Shown here: one piece after another, positions 16,137-25,232 of the stretch
How the letters are laid out: each line of letters begins with the position of its first letter
How positions within the stretch are numbered: the first letter of the stretch is position 1
Source: JAICKM01 sp050998805
GTDB lineage: Bacteria > Chloroflexota > Chloroflexia > QHBQ01 > JAICKM01
Reading direction: 5' to 3'
Assembly: GCA_050998805.1 (NCBI GenBank)
Contig: JBPCPV010000044.1
Coordinates: 62,001-126,000, forward strand
Length of the DNA stretch: 64,000 nt
Translations under genes and position numbers: made by a program
The notes under the pieces: generated by a model
The model's database searches: none
Told to the model about the DNA's origin: nothing
What the model saw: only the letters and a program-made list of their open reading frames with translations

Positions 16137-17405
16137 ATGCGAGACGACGCGAGCGAGAACATGGAGATACGCAGCGTGGAGCCGCAGGCCGGGGACGAGG
16201 CGGCCAAGGCGCTGCTCGCCGAGGTGCCGCACCCCGTGCAGGAGCAAGAGCTGCTGCTCAACATGGGGCCGCAACACCCCAGCACGCACGGAGTGGCGAG
16301 GGTGCTGCTCGAACTCGACGGCGAGGTGGTCAAGAAGGCGATACCGGACATCGGCTACCTGCACCGAGGGATCGAGAAGATCGGCGAGTACCGGCAGTAC
16401 AACCAGTTCGTGCCCTGGACCGATCGGATGGATTACGTGGCGGCGTTCACGAGCAACCTGGCGTTCGTGCAGACCGTCGAAGGGCTGATGGGCATCGAGA
16501 TCCCGCCGCGCGCCAAAGTTCTGCGCGTGCTCTTCTCCGAATTGCAGCGGATCGCTTCGCACTGCCTCTGGCTGGGCACGCACGTCATGGACCTGGGCGC
16601 GGTCACGGTCTTCCTGTTCGCCATGCGGGAGCGGGAACTGGTGCTCGACCTGCTGGAGATGCAGACCGGGGCGCGGCTGACGCTGAACGCGCAAAGGGTT
16701 GGCGGCTTCCCGAAGGATATACCGCCGGGCTTCCTGGAGAAGCTGGAAGAGTTCCTCAAAGTGATGCCGGGGCATATCCACGAGTATGACCGGCTGCTGG
16801 CCGAGAACCCGATCTTCCTGCGCCGGGTGAAGGGCATCGGAGTGTTGTCGGCTGCCGAGGCGGTGCAGTGGGGAGTGACCGGGCCGGTGCTGCGCGGTTC
16901 GGGCGTGGCATACGATGTGCGGAAGGCGCGGCCATATGCGGCCTACGACCAGATCGACTTCGAGATCCCGATCGGCAGCCACGGCGATGTCTACGACCGG
17001 TACTTAGTCCGCATGGAAGAGATGCGCCAGAGCCTCAAGATAATCCGCCAGGCGATTGACATACTGCCAGGCGGGCCGGTGATGACGGAAGACATACGGG
17101 TGGCGCTGCCCGGCAAAGAGGCTCTGATGACCTCCATCGAGGCGATGCAGCGTCACTTTATCCTGACGATCTATGGCCTAAAGCCGCCGATCGGCGAGTA
17201 CTACAGCGCGGTCGAGTCCCCGAAGGGCGAGCTTGGCTGGTACATCGTCAGCCACGGCGACGGCAACCCCTATAGGGCGCGCTGCCGACCGGGCTCGTTC
17301 GTCAACTTCCAGGTTCTGCCGATCATGGCCGAGGGCGGCTATGTGGCCGATGTGGTGGCCGACATCGGCAGCATTGACATGGTGATGGGTGAGGTGGACC
17401 GCTAA
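16137..17405 (+). CDS. nuoD: NADH-quinone oxidoreductase subunit D (49 kDa)
   Basis: A 422-aa subunit related to the hydrogenase large subunit, which forms the quinone pocket with NuoB. Visible motifs are NMGPQHPSTHGV (quinone-site loop), YLHRGIEKIGE, PWTDRMDYV and the C-terminal GSIDMVMGEVDR. An N-terminal extension of ~35 charged residues precedes the conserved start. The stop overlaps nuoE (TAATG). Confidence 0.97.
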   Translation: MRDDASENMEIRSVEPQAGDEAAKALLAEVPHPVQEQELLLNMGPQHPSTHGVARVLLELDGEVVKKAIPDIGYLHRGIEKIGEYRQYNQFVPWTDRMDYVAAFTSNLAFVQTVEGLMGIEIPPRAKVLRVLFSELQRIASHCLWLGTHVMDLGAVTVFLFAMRERELVLDLLEMQTGARLTLNAQRVGGFPKDIPPGFLEKLEEFLKVMPGHIHEYDRLLAENPIFLRRVKGIGVLSAAEAVQWGVTGPVLRGSGVAYDVRKARPYAAYDQIDFEIPIGSHGDVYDRYLVRMEEMRQSLKIIRQAIDILPGGPVMTEDIRVALPGKEALMTSIEAMQRHFILTIYGLKPPIGEYYSAVESPKGELGWYIVSHGDGNPYRARCRPGSFVNFQVLPIMAEGGYVADVVADIGSIDMVMGEVDR

Positions 17406-18052
17406 TGGCCGATACCGCCGTTCGCATTATCCCGCCGGAGGAGTCGCTGGCGGTCATCGAACGTTACCGGGACGTGGACCCGATGGAGGCGATGATCCCG
17501 ATCCTCCAGGAGATCCAGACGAGCTACGGCTTCGTGAGCGAGGCGGTGGTGGACCAGATGGCCGAGGAGCTTGGGATCAGCGTCACCGAGATCTACGGCG
17601 TCGTGACGTTCTACAGCTTCTTCCGGTTCAGCCCTGCCGGTGGGCGGACGCTGCTGACCTGCGAGGGCACGTCGTGTTATGTGCGCGGGGCGAGCAAGCT
17701 CCGGGAGCGGATCGAGGAGCGGCTGCACATCACCGCCGAAGGCACGACCGCCGACCAGAAGCTGACCTTCGTGCCGATGGCGGTCTGCATGGGGGCGTGC
17801 GACCTCGGCCCTCTGGTGGAGGTGGAAGGGCAGTACTACCACCATGTGACGCCGGAAAAGCTGGACGCGATCATTGACGAGTGGGAGGCGAGGCCGACCG
17901 GCGAAACCGCGCACGGCCACGAGGCCCCGCCCGACATGGGGCCTTACGGCTTCGGCCCGACCGCCGAGGAACTCGGCAGCGCACTGCCGCTCGAAACTCC
18001 TCAGCCGGAAGGGGCCGCGCGGACGGGGCTAAAGACTAAGGGGACGCGGTAA
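17405..18052 (+). CDS. nuoE: NADH-quinone oxidoreductase subunit E (24 kDa, [2Fe-2S])
   Basis: A 215-aa thioredoxin-fold subunit. The [2Fe-2S] ligands C86, C91, C128 and C132 (CEGTSC and CMGAC) have the usual spacing. About 50 extra residues at the C-terminus, rich in Pro, Gly and Glu, are not part of the fold. It forms the NADH-oxidising module with NuoF and NuoG. Confidence 0.96.
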   Translation: MADTAVRIIPPEESLAVIERYRDVDPMEAMIPILQEIQTSYGFVSEAVVDQMAEELGISVTEIYGVVTFYSFFRFSPAGGRTLLTCEGTSCYVRGASKLRERIEERLHITAEGTTADQKLTFVPMAVCMGACDLGPLVEVEGQYYHHVTPEKLDAIIDEWEARPTGETAHGHEAPPDMGPYGFGPTAEELGSALPLETPQPEGAARTGLKTKGTR

Positions 18053-18064
18053 GGGGATGCGATT

Positions 18065-20008
18065 ATGAGCAGCGCGGCATACTACCCGTTGGACACGAGT
18101 GTGCGGGGGCATATCACGCCGGAGCAGTTCGCCGAGCGCCGGCAGAAGGCGGGCGAACACTGGCGGCAGACTTACCTGGACGCCGGCAAGCCGGTGATAC
18201 TGGTCGGCTGGGGGTCGTGCTCGGTGGCGCACGGGGCGGTCGAGACGTTCCGGGCGATACGGGAGTGGCTGGCGGCGAACCATGTTGACGCCGTGCTGCG
18301 GCGCACTGGCTGCATCGGCTCGGACTACGTGGAGCCGCTTGTTGACATAATGATGCCGAACGGCCCGCGTGTCTCCTACGGCCCGATCACCGCCGACCGA
18401 GTGCCCGAACTCCTCGAAAGCGTGCTGCGGCGGAACGATCCGAAGAAGGACTGGGCGTTCGCCGTCGTGGACAAAGAGGACTTCAATAACTCGAAGCAGG
18501 GGTACGCGGGCGTACCGGCGGCGCTTGATCTGGACGAGTTCAAGCTGCAAAAGCGGATCATTATGCGAAACATGGGCTACATTGACCCCGAGTCGCTTGA
18601 CGACTACATCGCGCGCGGCGGCTACAGTATGTTGGCGCAGGTCTTGGCCGGCATGAAGCCGGAGGACATCATCAAGACCGTCACCGACTCGAAGCTGCGG
18701 GGACGGGGCGGCGCGGGCTTCCCGGCGGGCATCAAGTGGGACGGGGCGCGGAAGGCGAAGCGCACGCCGAAGTACGTGATCTGCAACGCGCACGAAGGCG
18801 AGCCAAACGTCTTCAAGGACCGCCGACTGCTCGAGAGCGACCCGCACGCGGTGCTGGAGGGGATGATCATCCAGTGCTACGCCATCGGCACGCCGTGGGC
18901 CTACTTCTACGTCGGCGATGAGTACCCTCTGGCGATCCACCGCACGAAGGAGGCGGTCCGCACCGCATACGCGCTCGGCCTCCTGGGCGACAACATACTC
19001 GGCAGCGGCTTCTCGTGCCATGTGGATGTGCAGATGGGAGGCGGGGCTTACATCTCCGGCGAGGGCACCGCGTTGATGTTCGGCATCGAGGGCAAGCGGG
19101 CGATGCCGCGCGCGAAGGTCCAACGCTCGGTCGAGGCGGGGCTGTTCGGCCTGCCGACGTGCGTGAACAACGTCGAGACAATGATCAACGTGCCGTATAT
19201 CCTCAAGAACGGGGCCGACTGGTACACCGCGATGGGCACCGAGTCGAGCAAGGGCACCAAGCTGTTCACGCTGATGGGCAACATCGAGCGGGTCTGCACG
19301 GTCGAACTGGAGATGGGCCGGACGATGCGGGAGTTGGTCGAGATCTGCGGCGGCGGCACGGGAGAGCGGCCGTTCAAGGCGATCCAGACAGGTGGGCCGT
19401 CGGGTGGGTGCCTCGCGGAGCAGCACCTCGACCTGCCGATGGACTTCCAGTCGCTGGAGCCTGCGGGCGGCACGATGGGGTCGGGCGGCTACGTGGTCTA
19501 CGACGACAGCGTCTGCATCATTGACATGAGCCGCTACTTCAACCGCTTCAACCGCTACCAGAGCTGCGGCAAATGCTTCCCCTGCCGTCTCGGCACCAAG
19601 TCGCTGCTCGACATGACCGACCGGATCGCTTTCGGAGGTGGCCGTGCCGACGACCTGGAGGTGATGTCGCGCTGGAGCGAGCATGTGGTAGAGATGTCGC
19701 TCTGCGGCCTCGGCCAGACCGCGCCCCTGCCGCTGATGGGCGGCATACGCTGGTTCCGCGACGAGTTCGTGGAGCATATCACCGACAAGTACTGCCGCAC
19801 CGGCACCTGCACGAAGCTCGACGAGATCCAGGCCAGGAAGAAGGCCGGTCGGCAGCAGCCGGACTACGAGCAGCGGTTCCTGCCGGTGCGGGTCGGCGAG
19901 CGCGCGCTTGCGCTCGGCAGCGCCGGCAACCGCGAGTTCGCGCAGGCGGCGGGCACGGACGGCGGGCACGGGAGCGGTGTACCGCAGCTCCCGGCGGGCC
20001 GTGGGTGA
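18065..20008 (+). CDS. nuoF: NADH-quinone oxidoreductase subunit F with an extra N-terminal thioredoxin-like domain
   Basis: At 647 aa this is ~200 residues longer than ordinary NuoF. The core has the FMN/NADH site GRGGAGFPAG (213-222), CNAHEGEPNVFKDR and the [4Fe-4S] ligands C501, C504, C507 and C547 (SCGKCFPC, CGLG). The first ~125 residues match the thioredoxin-like [2Fe-2S] domain of HndC/HydB-type subunits (TGCIGSDYVEPLVDI). Only two cysteines remain there (C52, C83) where four would be expected, so the cluster is probably lost. NAHEG replaces the more common NADES. The role as the NADH dehydrogenase subunit is certain; the N-domain role is unknown. Confidence 0.95.
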   Translation: MSSAAYYPLDTSVRGHITPEQFAERRQKAGEHWRQTYLDAGKPVILVGWGSCSVAHGAVETFRAIREWLAANHVDAVLRRTGCIGSDYVEPLVDIMMPNGPRVSYGPITADRVPELLESVLRRNDPKKDWAFAVVDKEDFNNSKQGYAGVPAALDLDEFKLQKRIIMRNMGYIDPESLDDYIARGGYSMLAQVLAGMKPEDIIKTVTDSKLRGRGGAGFPAGIKWDGARKAKRTPKYVICNAHEGEPNVFKDRRLLESDPHAVLEGMIIQCYAIGTPWAYFYVGDEYPLAIHRTKEAVRTAYALGLLGDNILGSGFSCHVDVQMGGGAYISGEGTALMFGIEGKRAMPRAKVQRSVEAGLFGLPTCVNNVETMINVPYILKNGADWYTAMGTESSKGTKLFTLMGNIERVCTVELEMGRTMRELVEICGGGTGERPFKAIQTGGPSGGCLAEQHLDLPMDFQSLEPAGGTMGSGGYVVYDDSVCIIDMSRYFNRFNRYQSCGKCFPCRLGTKSLLDMTDRIAFGGGRADDLEVMSRWSEHVVEMSLCGLGQTAPLPLMGGIRWFRDEFVEHITDKYCRTGTCTKLDEIQARKKAGRQQPDYEQRFLPVRVGERALALGSAGNREFAQAAGTDGGHGSGVPQLPAGRG

Positions 20009-20026
20009 GGCGAGAGGAGGCGTTCT

Positions 20027-20251
20027 ATGGTGAAAACTGCTACAAGCCCTGATAAGCTGGCGGCTGTCACTGAGGAGGCGGCACGGCAGGCACAGATTGA
20101 GAAGAACCAGGGGCTGATCCAGTTGATCAACACTTGGATTGAGGAGGACATGAAGGGCGATCACGAGCAGCAGGAGCGGGAATGGCAGGAGTTTGAGAAG
20201 GCTTTGGACGAGGATCGGTTCTCGCTACCAGACCGCATTCTTTTCTCATGA
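20027..20251 (+). CDS. Small conserved-looking protein inside the nuo operon
   Basis: A 74-aa soluble protein with a strong SD (GAGAGGAGG) before ATG 20027. It is acidic and helical, with the segment LINTWIEEDMKGDHEQQ, and ends DEDRFSLPDRILFS. Short proteins with a similar WI-E/D...ALDEDR...LF ending are common in Cyanobacteria and Chloroflexota, but I know of no function for them. It is not one of the 14 complex I subunits. Its position between nuoF and nuoG means it must be co-transcribed. A chance insertion or an accessory factor are both possible. Confidence 0.72.
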   Translation: MVKTATSPDKLAAVTEEAARQAQIEKNQGLIQLINTWIEEDMKGDHEQQEREWQEFEKALDEDRFSLPDRILFS

Positions 20252-20314
20252 ATCGGGTTGTGACATTATTCGCCGATGCGCGGCGCTGGCAGGACATTTA
20301 GTCGTGGAGGCTCT

Positions 20315-23254
20315 ATGGCTGACGTAAACGTGATCATAGACGGGATCAAGGTGGTGGTGCCGGACGGCACGTACATGATAGACGCCGCCCACAAGATCGG
20401 CATCGAGATCCCGAACTACTGCTACCTGCCTGGGCTGCGCGCTTTCGGCGCGTGCCGGTTCTGCGCGGTGGAGACGAAGGGCCGCAAGGGCTGGGAGATC
20501 GGCATCTCCTGCTCGATGCCGGCCAAAGAGGGCATGGAGATCCGCACGCTGACCGACAAGGTCTGGAACGAGCGCAACATGCTGATGGAGCTCCTCGACG
20601 TGGACCACCCTCTCGACTGCCCGATCTGCGAGGCGAACGGCGACTGCCGACTCCAGGACTGGGGCTACGAGTATGGAGCGATCGGCAAGGAGCTGCGCCG
20701 CCCGAAGATCACCCGCCCCGCCGAGCGCCTCTCCCCGGCGATTGACCTGGACCGCGACCGCTGCATCGTCTGCGGGCGCTGCGTGCGGGCCTGCGACGAG
20801 CAGATCGGTGCCGTCGCTTTGGCGTTTGTCGAACGGGGTATCGAGACGGTGATTGACGCCCCGTTCGGCAAGTCGCTGATGGACACGCCGTGCGTGGAGT
20901 GCGGCACGTGCGTCGAGGTCTGCCCTGTGGGCGCACTGAGTAGCCGTATCTCGATGCACCCGGTCCACCACTGGCAGCAGCGCAAGACGCGCACCACATG
21001 CCAGTCCTGCTCGGTCGGCTGCACGATGCAGGTGGGGGTACACAACAACGTGCTGGCCGAGGTCCGCACGCAGGACGGCGTGGGGATCAATGACGGCATC
21101 GTGTGCGTCAAGGGGCGCTTCGGACAGGATGTCGTGAACGACAAGGCCCGCCTGAGCACGCCGCTGATCCGCCAGGCCGACGGCAGCTTCCAGACGGCCT
21201 CCTGGCAAGAGGCGCTCGACCTAGTAGCCGAAAAGCTGGCCGCGCACAAGGGCGAAGTAGGGGCGATTGCAGGCTCAAAGCTGACGAACGAAGACCTTTA
21301 CCTGCTGCAAAAGGTGATGCGGGCGGGGCTGGGCAGCAACAACATAGACTCGGACGCGCGCTACCCGGAGGCCGAGGCGCTCGCAGTGCTGGAAGAGACC
21401 TTCGGCTACGCGGCGATGACCAACAACCTGCTCGACACCCGCCAGAAGGCCGGGTGCATGTTGCTCGTCGGCGACAGCATCTACGAGACGCACCCGGTCT
21501 ACGGCTACCAGTTGCAGAGGCTGATCCGCATCCGCAACGCGAAGGTCGTGGTGATCAGCCCGCGCCCGAACAAGATGAGCGAGTGGGCGACGCTGACTCT
21601 GACGCCGAAGCCGGGCACCGAGGAGACCCTGCTGCACGGCATCGCCCAGCTGATCCTGAGCGAATCGATTGGGGATAGAGATCTGGCCTCGAAAGTCGGC
21701 GGGCACGGCGAGTGGATGAACAGCCTGGGCAACTACGCGCCGGAGGATGTGAGCCGCCTCACCGGCGTGTCGGTCGCCGACATGACCACGGCAGCGTATC
21801 TGTACGCGACCGGCGGCAGCCTGGCGGATCGGCCCAAGACGGCACCCGACCCCACCGCCCCCGCCCCCGAGTACCCGGCCTCGACGATCATCTTCTCGGC
21901 GCGGGGGCCGTACACGCTGACGCCGGGGGCTGTGCGGGCGCTCTGCAACCTGGCGATGCTCACCGGCAACGTCGGCAAGGCAGGCGGCGGGGTGAACCCG
22001 CTCGTGGGAGACGCGAACAGCCTCGGCCTGAACGACATGGGCTGCCGCCCCGACCGGCTGCCGGGCTACGCGCCGCTCGATGAGGCGAACCTGGCCCGCT
22101 TCACGGCAGCATGGACGGCGGACCCAGCGCAACCCGTGGGCCTCGCACCGGCGGCGGGCCTGAATTACGAGCAGATGCTCGCGGGCGCGGGCGACGGCAG
22201 TATCAAGGCGATGCTGATCGCGGGGGCGAACCCAGTGCTGGGGGCAACAGACCCCGAGGCGGTGCGCGAGGCTCTGGGGCGGCTCGACTTCCTGGTGGTG
22301 CAAGAACTGTTCATGAACGAGACCGCCGAACTCGCGCATGTGGTGCTGCCTGCATCGTCTTTCGCGGAGAAGGACGGCACCTACACGAACACCGAGCGGC
22401 GCGTGCAGCGGGTGCGTAAGGCGCGGGAGCCGGTCGGCCTTTCGCGGCCCGACAGCCGGATCTTCGTGGAACTCGGCTACCGACTCGGCCTTTCGATGCC
22501 CTACCCGCGCTCGACCGACATCATGGACGAGATCGCGCAGTTGGTGCCGCTCTATGCGGGTATCAGCTACGGGCGGCTCGAAAGCCCGCAGTACCTCGAG
22601 GACGCGCTGCCGATGCCTGGCGCGGTCTCCTACAAGCAACTGCGGGTCAACGGCTTCCAATGGCCGTGCCCCTCGGCGGACAGCATGGGTACGCCTGTGC
22701 TGTATGCGAACGGCTTCGCGCACCAGCCGAGCCTGTACGCCGCGCCCGGCAGCGTCACTACGACGGAGGCGGCGGGCGGCCTGCGGATGATCGCGGGGTT
22801 CAGCCTCTTCCCCTACAGAACCGGCACACTCAGCCGTCACAGCGGCGGACTGGCGAAGGTCCAGCCGCACAGCAGGCTGCACATCCACCCGAACGATGCG
22901 GTGCGCCTCGGCGTGCGGGATGTCGAGCAGGTGCGCGTCAGCCCCGCCGCCGGAAGCACGAACGGCAGCAGCCCGACCTCCGACCTGAACAACCGCCCGG
23001 TGGACGCGATCACTCTGGTCAGCCCACAAGTGGCGGAGGGGACTGCCTACCTGTCTATCACACTGGCGCAGGCCGGGCGCAGCCCTCTGGTCCGGCACGC
23101 TCTAGACGTGCAGCGCAACGGCCACGACGGGGTGAAGACGACGCCGATCAGCGTCGCCCCGCTCTACGGCCCCGCTACCTCAGACGCGACGCTAGGCCCC
23201 GGCCCGGCGACGGCGAACGTTGCCGACAGCGCCAACGCGCTGCCGCCCGTGTAA
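20315..23254 (+). CDS. nuoG: NADH-quinone oxidoreductase subunit G, formate-dehydrogenase-like
   Basis: A 979-aa iron-sulfur subunit. Ligands visible are [2Fe-2S] C36/C47/C50/C66; His-ligated [4Fe-4S] H98/C102/C105/C111; two ferredoxin clusters C150-C160 and C193-C203; and an N7-type site C229/C232/C236/C264. The rest is a molybdopterin-oxidoreductase fold, closest in style to FdhA (CVKGRFGQD, TNEDLYLLQK, EKDGTYTNTERRVQRV, MopB C-terminal domain). Where formate dehydrogenases carry the catalytic Sec/Cys (NNID-x-x-AR-x-C/U), this protein has NNIDSDARYPEA (P351), so it should be inactive as a dehydrogenase. ATG 20315 has SD GTGGAGG. Confidence 0.95.
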   Translation: MADVNVIIDGIKVVVPDGTYMIDAAHKIGIEIPNYCYLPGLRAFGACRFCAVETKGRKGWEIGISCSMPAKEGMEIRTLTDKVWNERNMLMELLDVDHPLDCPICEANGDCRLQDWGYEYGAIGKELRRPKITRPAERLSPAIDLDRDRCIVCGRCVRACDEQIGAVALAFVERGIETVIDAPFGKSLMDTPCVECGTCVEVCPVGALSSRISMHPVHHWQQRKTRTTCQSCSVGCTMQVGVHNNVLAEVRTQDGVGINDGIVCVKGRFGQDVVNDKARLSTPLIRQADGSFQTASWQEALDLVAEKLAAHKGEVGAIAGSKLTNEDLYLLQKVMRAGLGSNNIDSDARYPEAEALAVLEETFGYAAMTNNLLDTRQKAGCMLLVGDSIYETHPVYGYQLQRLIRIRNAKVVVISPRPNKMSEWATLTLTPKPGTEETLLHGIAQLILSESIGDRDLASKVGGHGEWMNSLGNYAPEDVSRLTGVSVADMTTAAYLYATGGSLADRPKTAPDPTAPAPEYPASTIIFSARGPYTLTPGAVRALCNLAMLTGNVGKAGGGVNPLVGDANSLGLNDMGCRPDRLPGYAPLDEANLARFTAAWTADPAQPVGLAPAAGLNYEQMLAGAGDGSIKAMLIAGANPVLGATDPEAVREALGRLDFLVVQELFMNETAELAHVVLPASSFAEKDGTYTNTERRVQRVRKAREPVGLSRPDSRIFVELGYRLGLSMPYPRSTDIMDEIAQLVPLYAGISYGRLESPQYLEDALPMPGAVSYKQLRVNGFQWPCPSADSMGTPVLYANGFAHQPSLYAAPGSVTTTEAAGGLRMIAGFSLFPYRTGTLSRHSGGLAKVQPHSRLHIHPNDAVRLGVRDVEQVRVSPAAGSTNGSSPTSDLNNRPVDAITLVSPQVAEGTAYLSITLAQAGRSPLVRHALDVQRNGHDGVKTTPISVAPLYGPATSDATLGPGPATANVADSANALPPV

Positions 23255-23271
23255 GACCGAGGGAGAGACTT

Positions 23272-24561
23272 ATGGACAACTTCGACTGGGTATGGGTGCT
23301 GATCCGGCTGATCGTCATGGTGGTTATCCTGACCTTCACGCTGATAACGATGGGCTTCCTGACCTATTTTGAGCGGAAAGTCGCCGCGCACATGCAGCAG
23401 CGGCAGGGGCCGAACCGCACCGGGCCGCTCGGCCTCTTGCAGTGGGTCGCCGATGCAGTGAAGCTGATCACCAAAGAGGAGATCATCCCCGCGGGGGCTG
23501 ACAAGGCGGTGTTCTGGATCGCGCCGATGTTGAGCATGTTCACCGCGTCGGCGGCTTATGCTTTCGTACCCTTCGGCGAGAACATCACCCTGTTCGGGAG
23601 AACGATCCCCTACTACGTCTCCGAGACCCCGGTCGGGCTGATCGCGCTGCTTGCGCTCTCCTCGCTGGGGGTCTACGGGCTGATCATGGGGTCGTGGAGT
23701 TCCAACAACAAGTACTCGCTGATGGGTGGGTTGCGTTCGAGCGCGCAGGTGATCAGCTACGAAGTCACGATGGGGATTTCGCTGATCGGTCCGATGATGC
23801 TGGCACAGTCGCTCAACCTGAACGATATAGCACGGGCGCAGGGGGGCAGTTGGGTCGGGGTGGGCGCATCGCTCTTGGGCACGCCGGGCATCTGGTTCAT
23901 CCTGTTACAGCCGATAGCGTTCCTGACCTACCTGACCTCGGCAATCGCCGAGACGAACCGTGCGCCGTTCGACCTGCCGGAGGCCGAGTCGGAACTGGTG
24001 GGCGGCTACCACGTCGAGTTCGCCGCGATGCACTTCGGCGAGTACTTCCTGGCCGAGTACATCAACATGATCACCGTGTCGGCGATAGCGACCTACTGCT
24101 TTCTGGGGGGCTGGCAGCCGATCATCCCGATCGGCGGGGCCGCGCTCGGCCCGATCTGGTTCATCCTCAAGATGTCGCTGTTTATCTTCTTCTTCTACTG
24201 GCTGCGATGGACGCTGCCGCGCTTCCGGTACGACCAGCTTATGGGCATCTGCTGGAAGGCGATGCTGCCGGTGGTGCTGCTGAACATCCTGGTCGTGGCG
24301 ATCTTCCGCGCGCTCGTTCCGGTGAACGCGCCGCCGATCTTCCACGGCACGCTCGAACAGACCTGGCCCTGGATAGCCTTCGCGGGGGCGGAAGTGGTGC
24401 TGGGCATCCTCTTCGTGTACCTCGTCTCCCGCGTATTGGTCGGCACATGGTTCGGCAAGTCGGAGAAGCCGGAGGTCGTCAAGACGCTTGACCCGCGCGC
24501 GCTCACGCCTGCGCTCGAAACGGAAGGCCCACGCCGGATCGAACTCCGGCAGGGACTCTAG
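23272..24561 (+). CDS. nuoH: NADH-quinone oxidoreductase subunit H
   Basis: A 429-aa membrane subunit at the interface of the two arms, lining the quinone channel. Conserved loops are FERKVAAHMQQRQGPNRTGP and ETNRAPFDLPEAESELVGGY with HFGEYF. There are about eight membrane helices and a ~40-residue charged C-terminal tail. ATG 23272 follows GGGAGAG; the longer open frame upstream is a shadow of nuoG. Confidence 0.96.
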   Translation: MDNFDWVWVLIRLIVMVVILTFTLITMGFLTYFERKVAAHMQQRQGPNRTGPLGLLQWVADAVKLITKEEIIPAGADKAVFWIAPMLSMFTASAAYAFVPFGENITLFGRTIPYYVSETPVGLIALLALSSLGVYGLIMGSWSSNNKYSLMGGLRSSAQVISYEVTMGISLIGPMMLAQSLNLNDIARAQGGSWVGVGASLLGTPGIWFILLQPIAFLTYLTSAIAETNRAPFDLPEAESELVGGYHVEFAAMHFGEYFLAEYINMITVSAIATYCFLGGWQPIIPIGGAALGPIWFILKMSLFIFFFYWLRWTLPRFRYDQLMGICWKAMLPVVLLNILVVAIFRALVPVNAPPIFHGTLEQTWPWIAFAGAEVVLGILFVYLVSRVLVGTWFGKSEKPEVVKTLDPRALTPALETEGPRRIELRQGL

Positions 24562-24569
24562 GAGAAAAC

Positions 24570-25220
24570 ATGGAACTTACCGACCAGATAACCGGCTTTC
24601 TGCTGACGCTGCGGACAATGGTGGGGCCGACCGTGACCATACAATACCCCGACGCGGTGCGCGAACTTTCGCCGCGCTTCCGTGGGGCGGTCGGCTTCCT
24701 GCCGCACCCCGAGACGGGGCGCGAAAAGTGCGTCGGCTGCGGCCTCTGCCCCCAGATCTGCCCGGTGGACGCGATCACCATCGGCGTTGTCGAGGATGAG
24801 ACCCCGGATGCGGACCACATGGACGAGTGGCACCCGTTCGAGCATTACTACATGAAGGGCCTCGACCCGCTCGACCCCAACAGCAAGAAGTTCACCTACT
24901 ACTACCACATCAATGAGACGCGCTGCCTATACTGCGGGCTGTGCGTGGAGGTCTGCCCGGTCGAGGCGCTGGTGATGAGCCACCACTTCGAGATGGCGAC
25001 CGACAACCGCGGCGAGACGATCTACGACAAGAGCAAGATTTTGCAGATGGGCAAGACATACATGGCGGAGCTGAACGAGCGGCTGGAAGGCAAACTAGTC
25101 GGCCCCCAGCTGCCGGGGCGTACCATGCGGCCGCCGCAGCTCGCCCGCCCCGCAGGCCCCGAGCAGACGGGCAAAGGCGCGGTCGCCTACGGCGAGGAAT
25201 CGAAGCAAGCGGACAAGTAG
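24570..25220 (+). CDS. nuoI: NADH-quinone oxidoreductase subunit I (8Fe ferredoxin)
   Basis: A 216-aa peripheral subunit with two [4Fe-4S] motifs, CVGCGLCPQICP and CLYCGLCVEVCP, that carry electrons to N2. The linker between them is longer than usual (about 45 residues, DPLDPNSKKFTYYYHI), and the C-terminus has a Pro/Gly-rich extension. SD AGGAG precedes ATG 24570. Confidence 0.96.
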   Translation: MELTDQITGFLLTLRTMVGPTVTIQYPDAVRELSPRFRGAVGFLPHPETGREKCVGCGLCPQICPVDAITIGVVEDETPDADHMDEWHPFEHYYMKGLDPLDPNSKKFTYYYHINETRCLYCGLCVEVCPVEALVMSHHFEMATDNRGETIYDKSKILQMGKTYMAELNERLEGKLVGPQLPGRTMRPPQLARPAGPEQTGKGAVAYGEESKQADK

Positions 25221-25232
25221 GAGCCTGAGACC

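Noticed and set aside
21275..23098. 607-aa minus-strand ORF inside nuoG, and similar long antisense ORFs in nuoF and nuoLMN
   Set aside because: The high GC third positions of the real genes create antisense open frames. Their compositions are His/Arg/Asp-rich and match no family.
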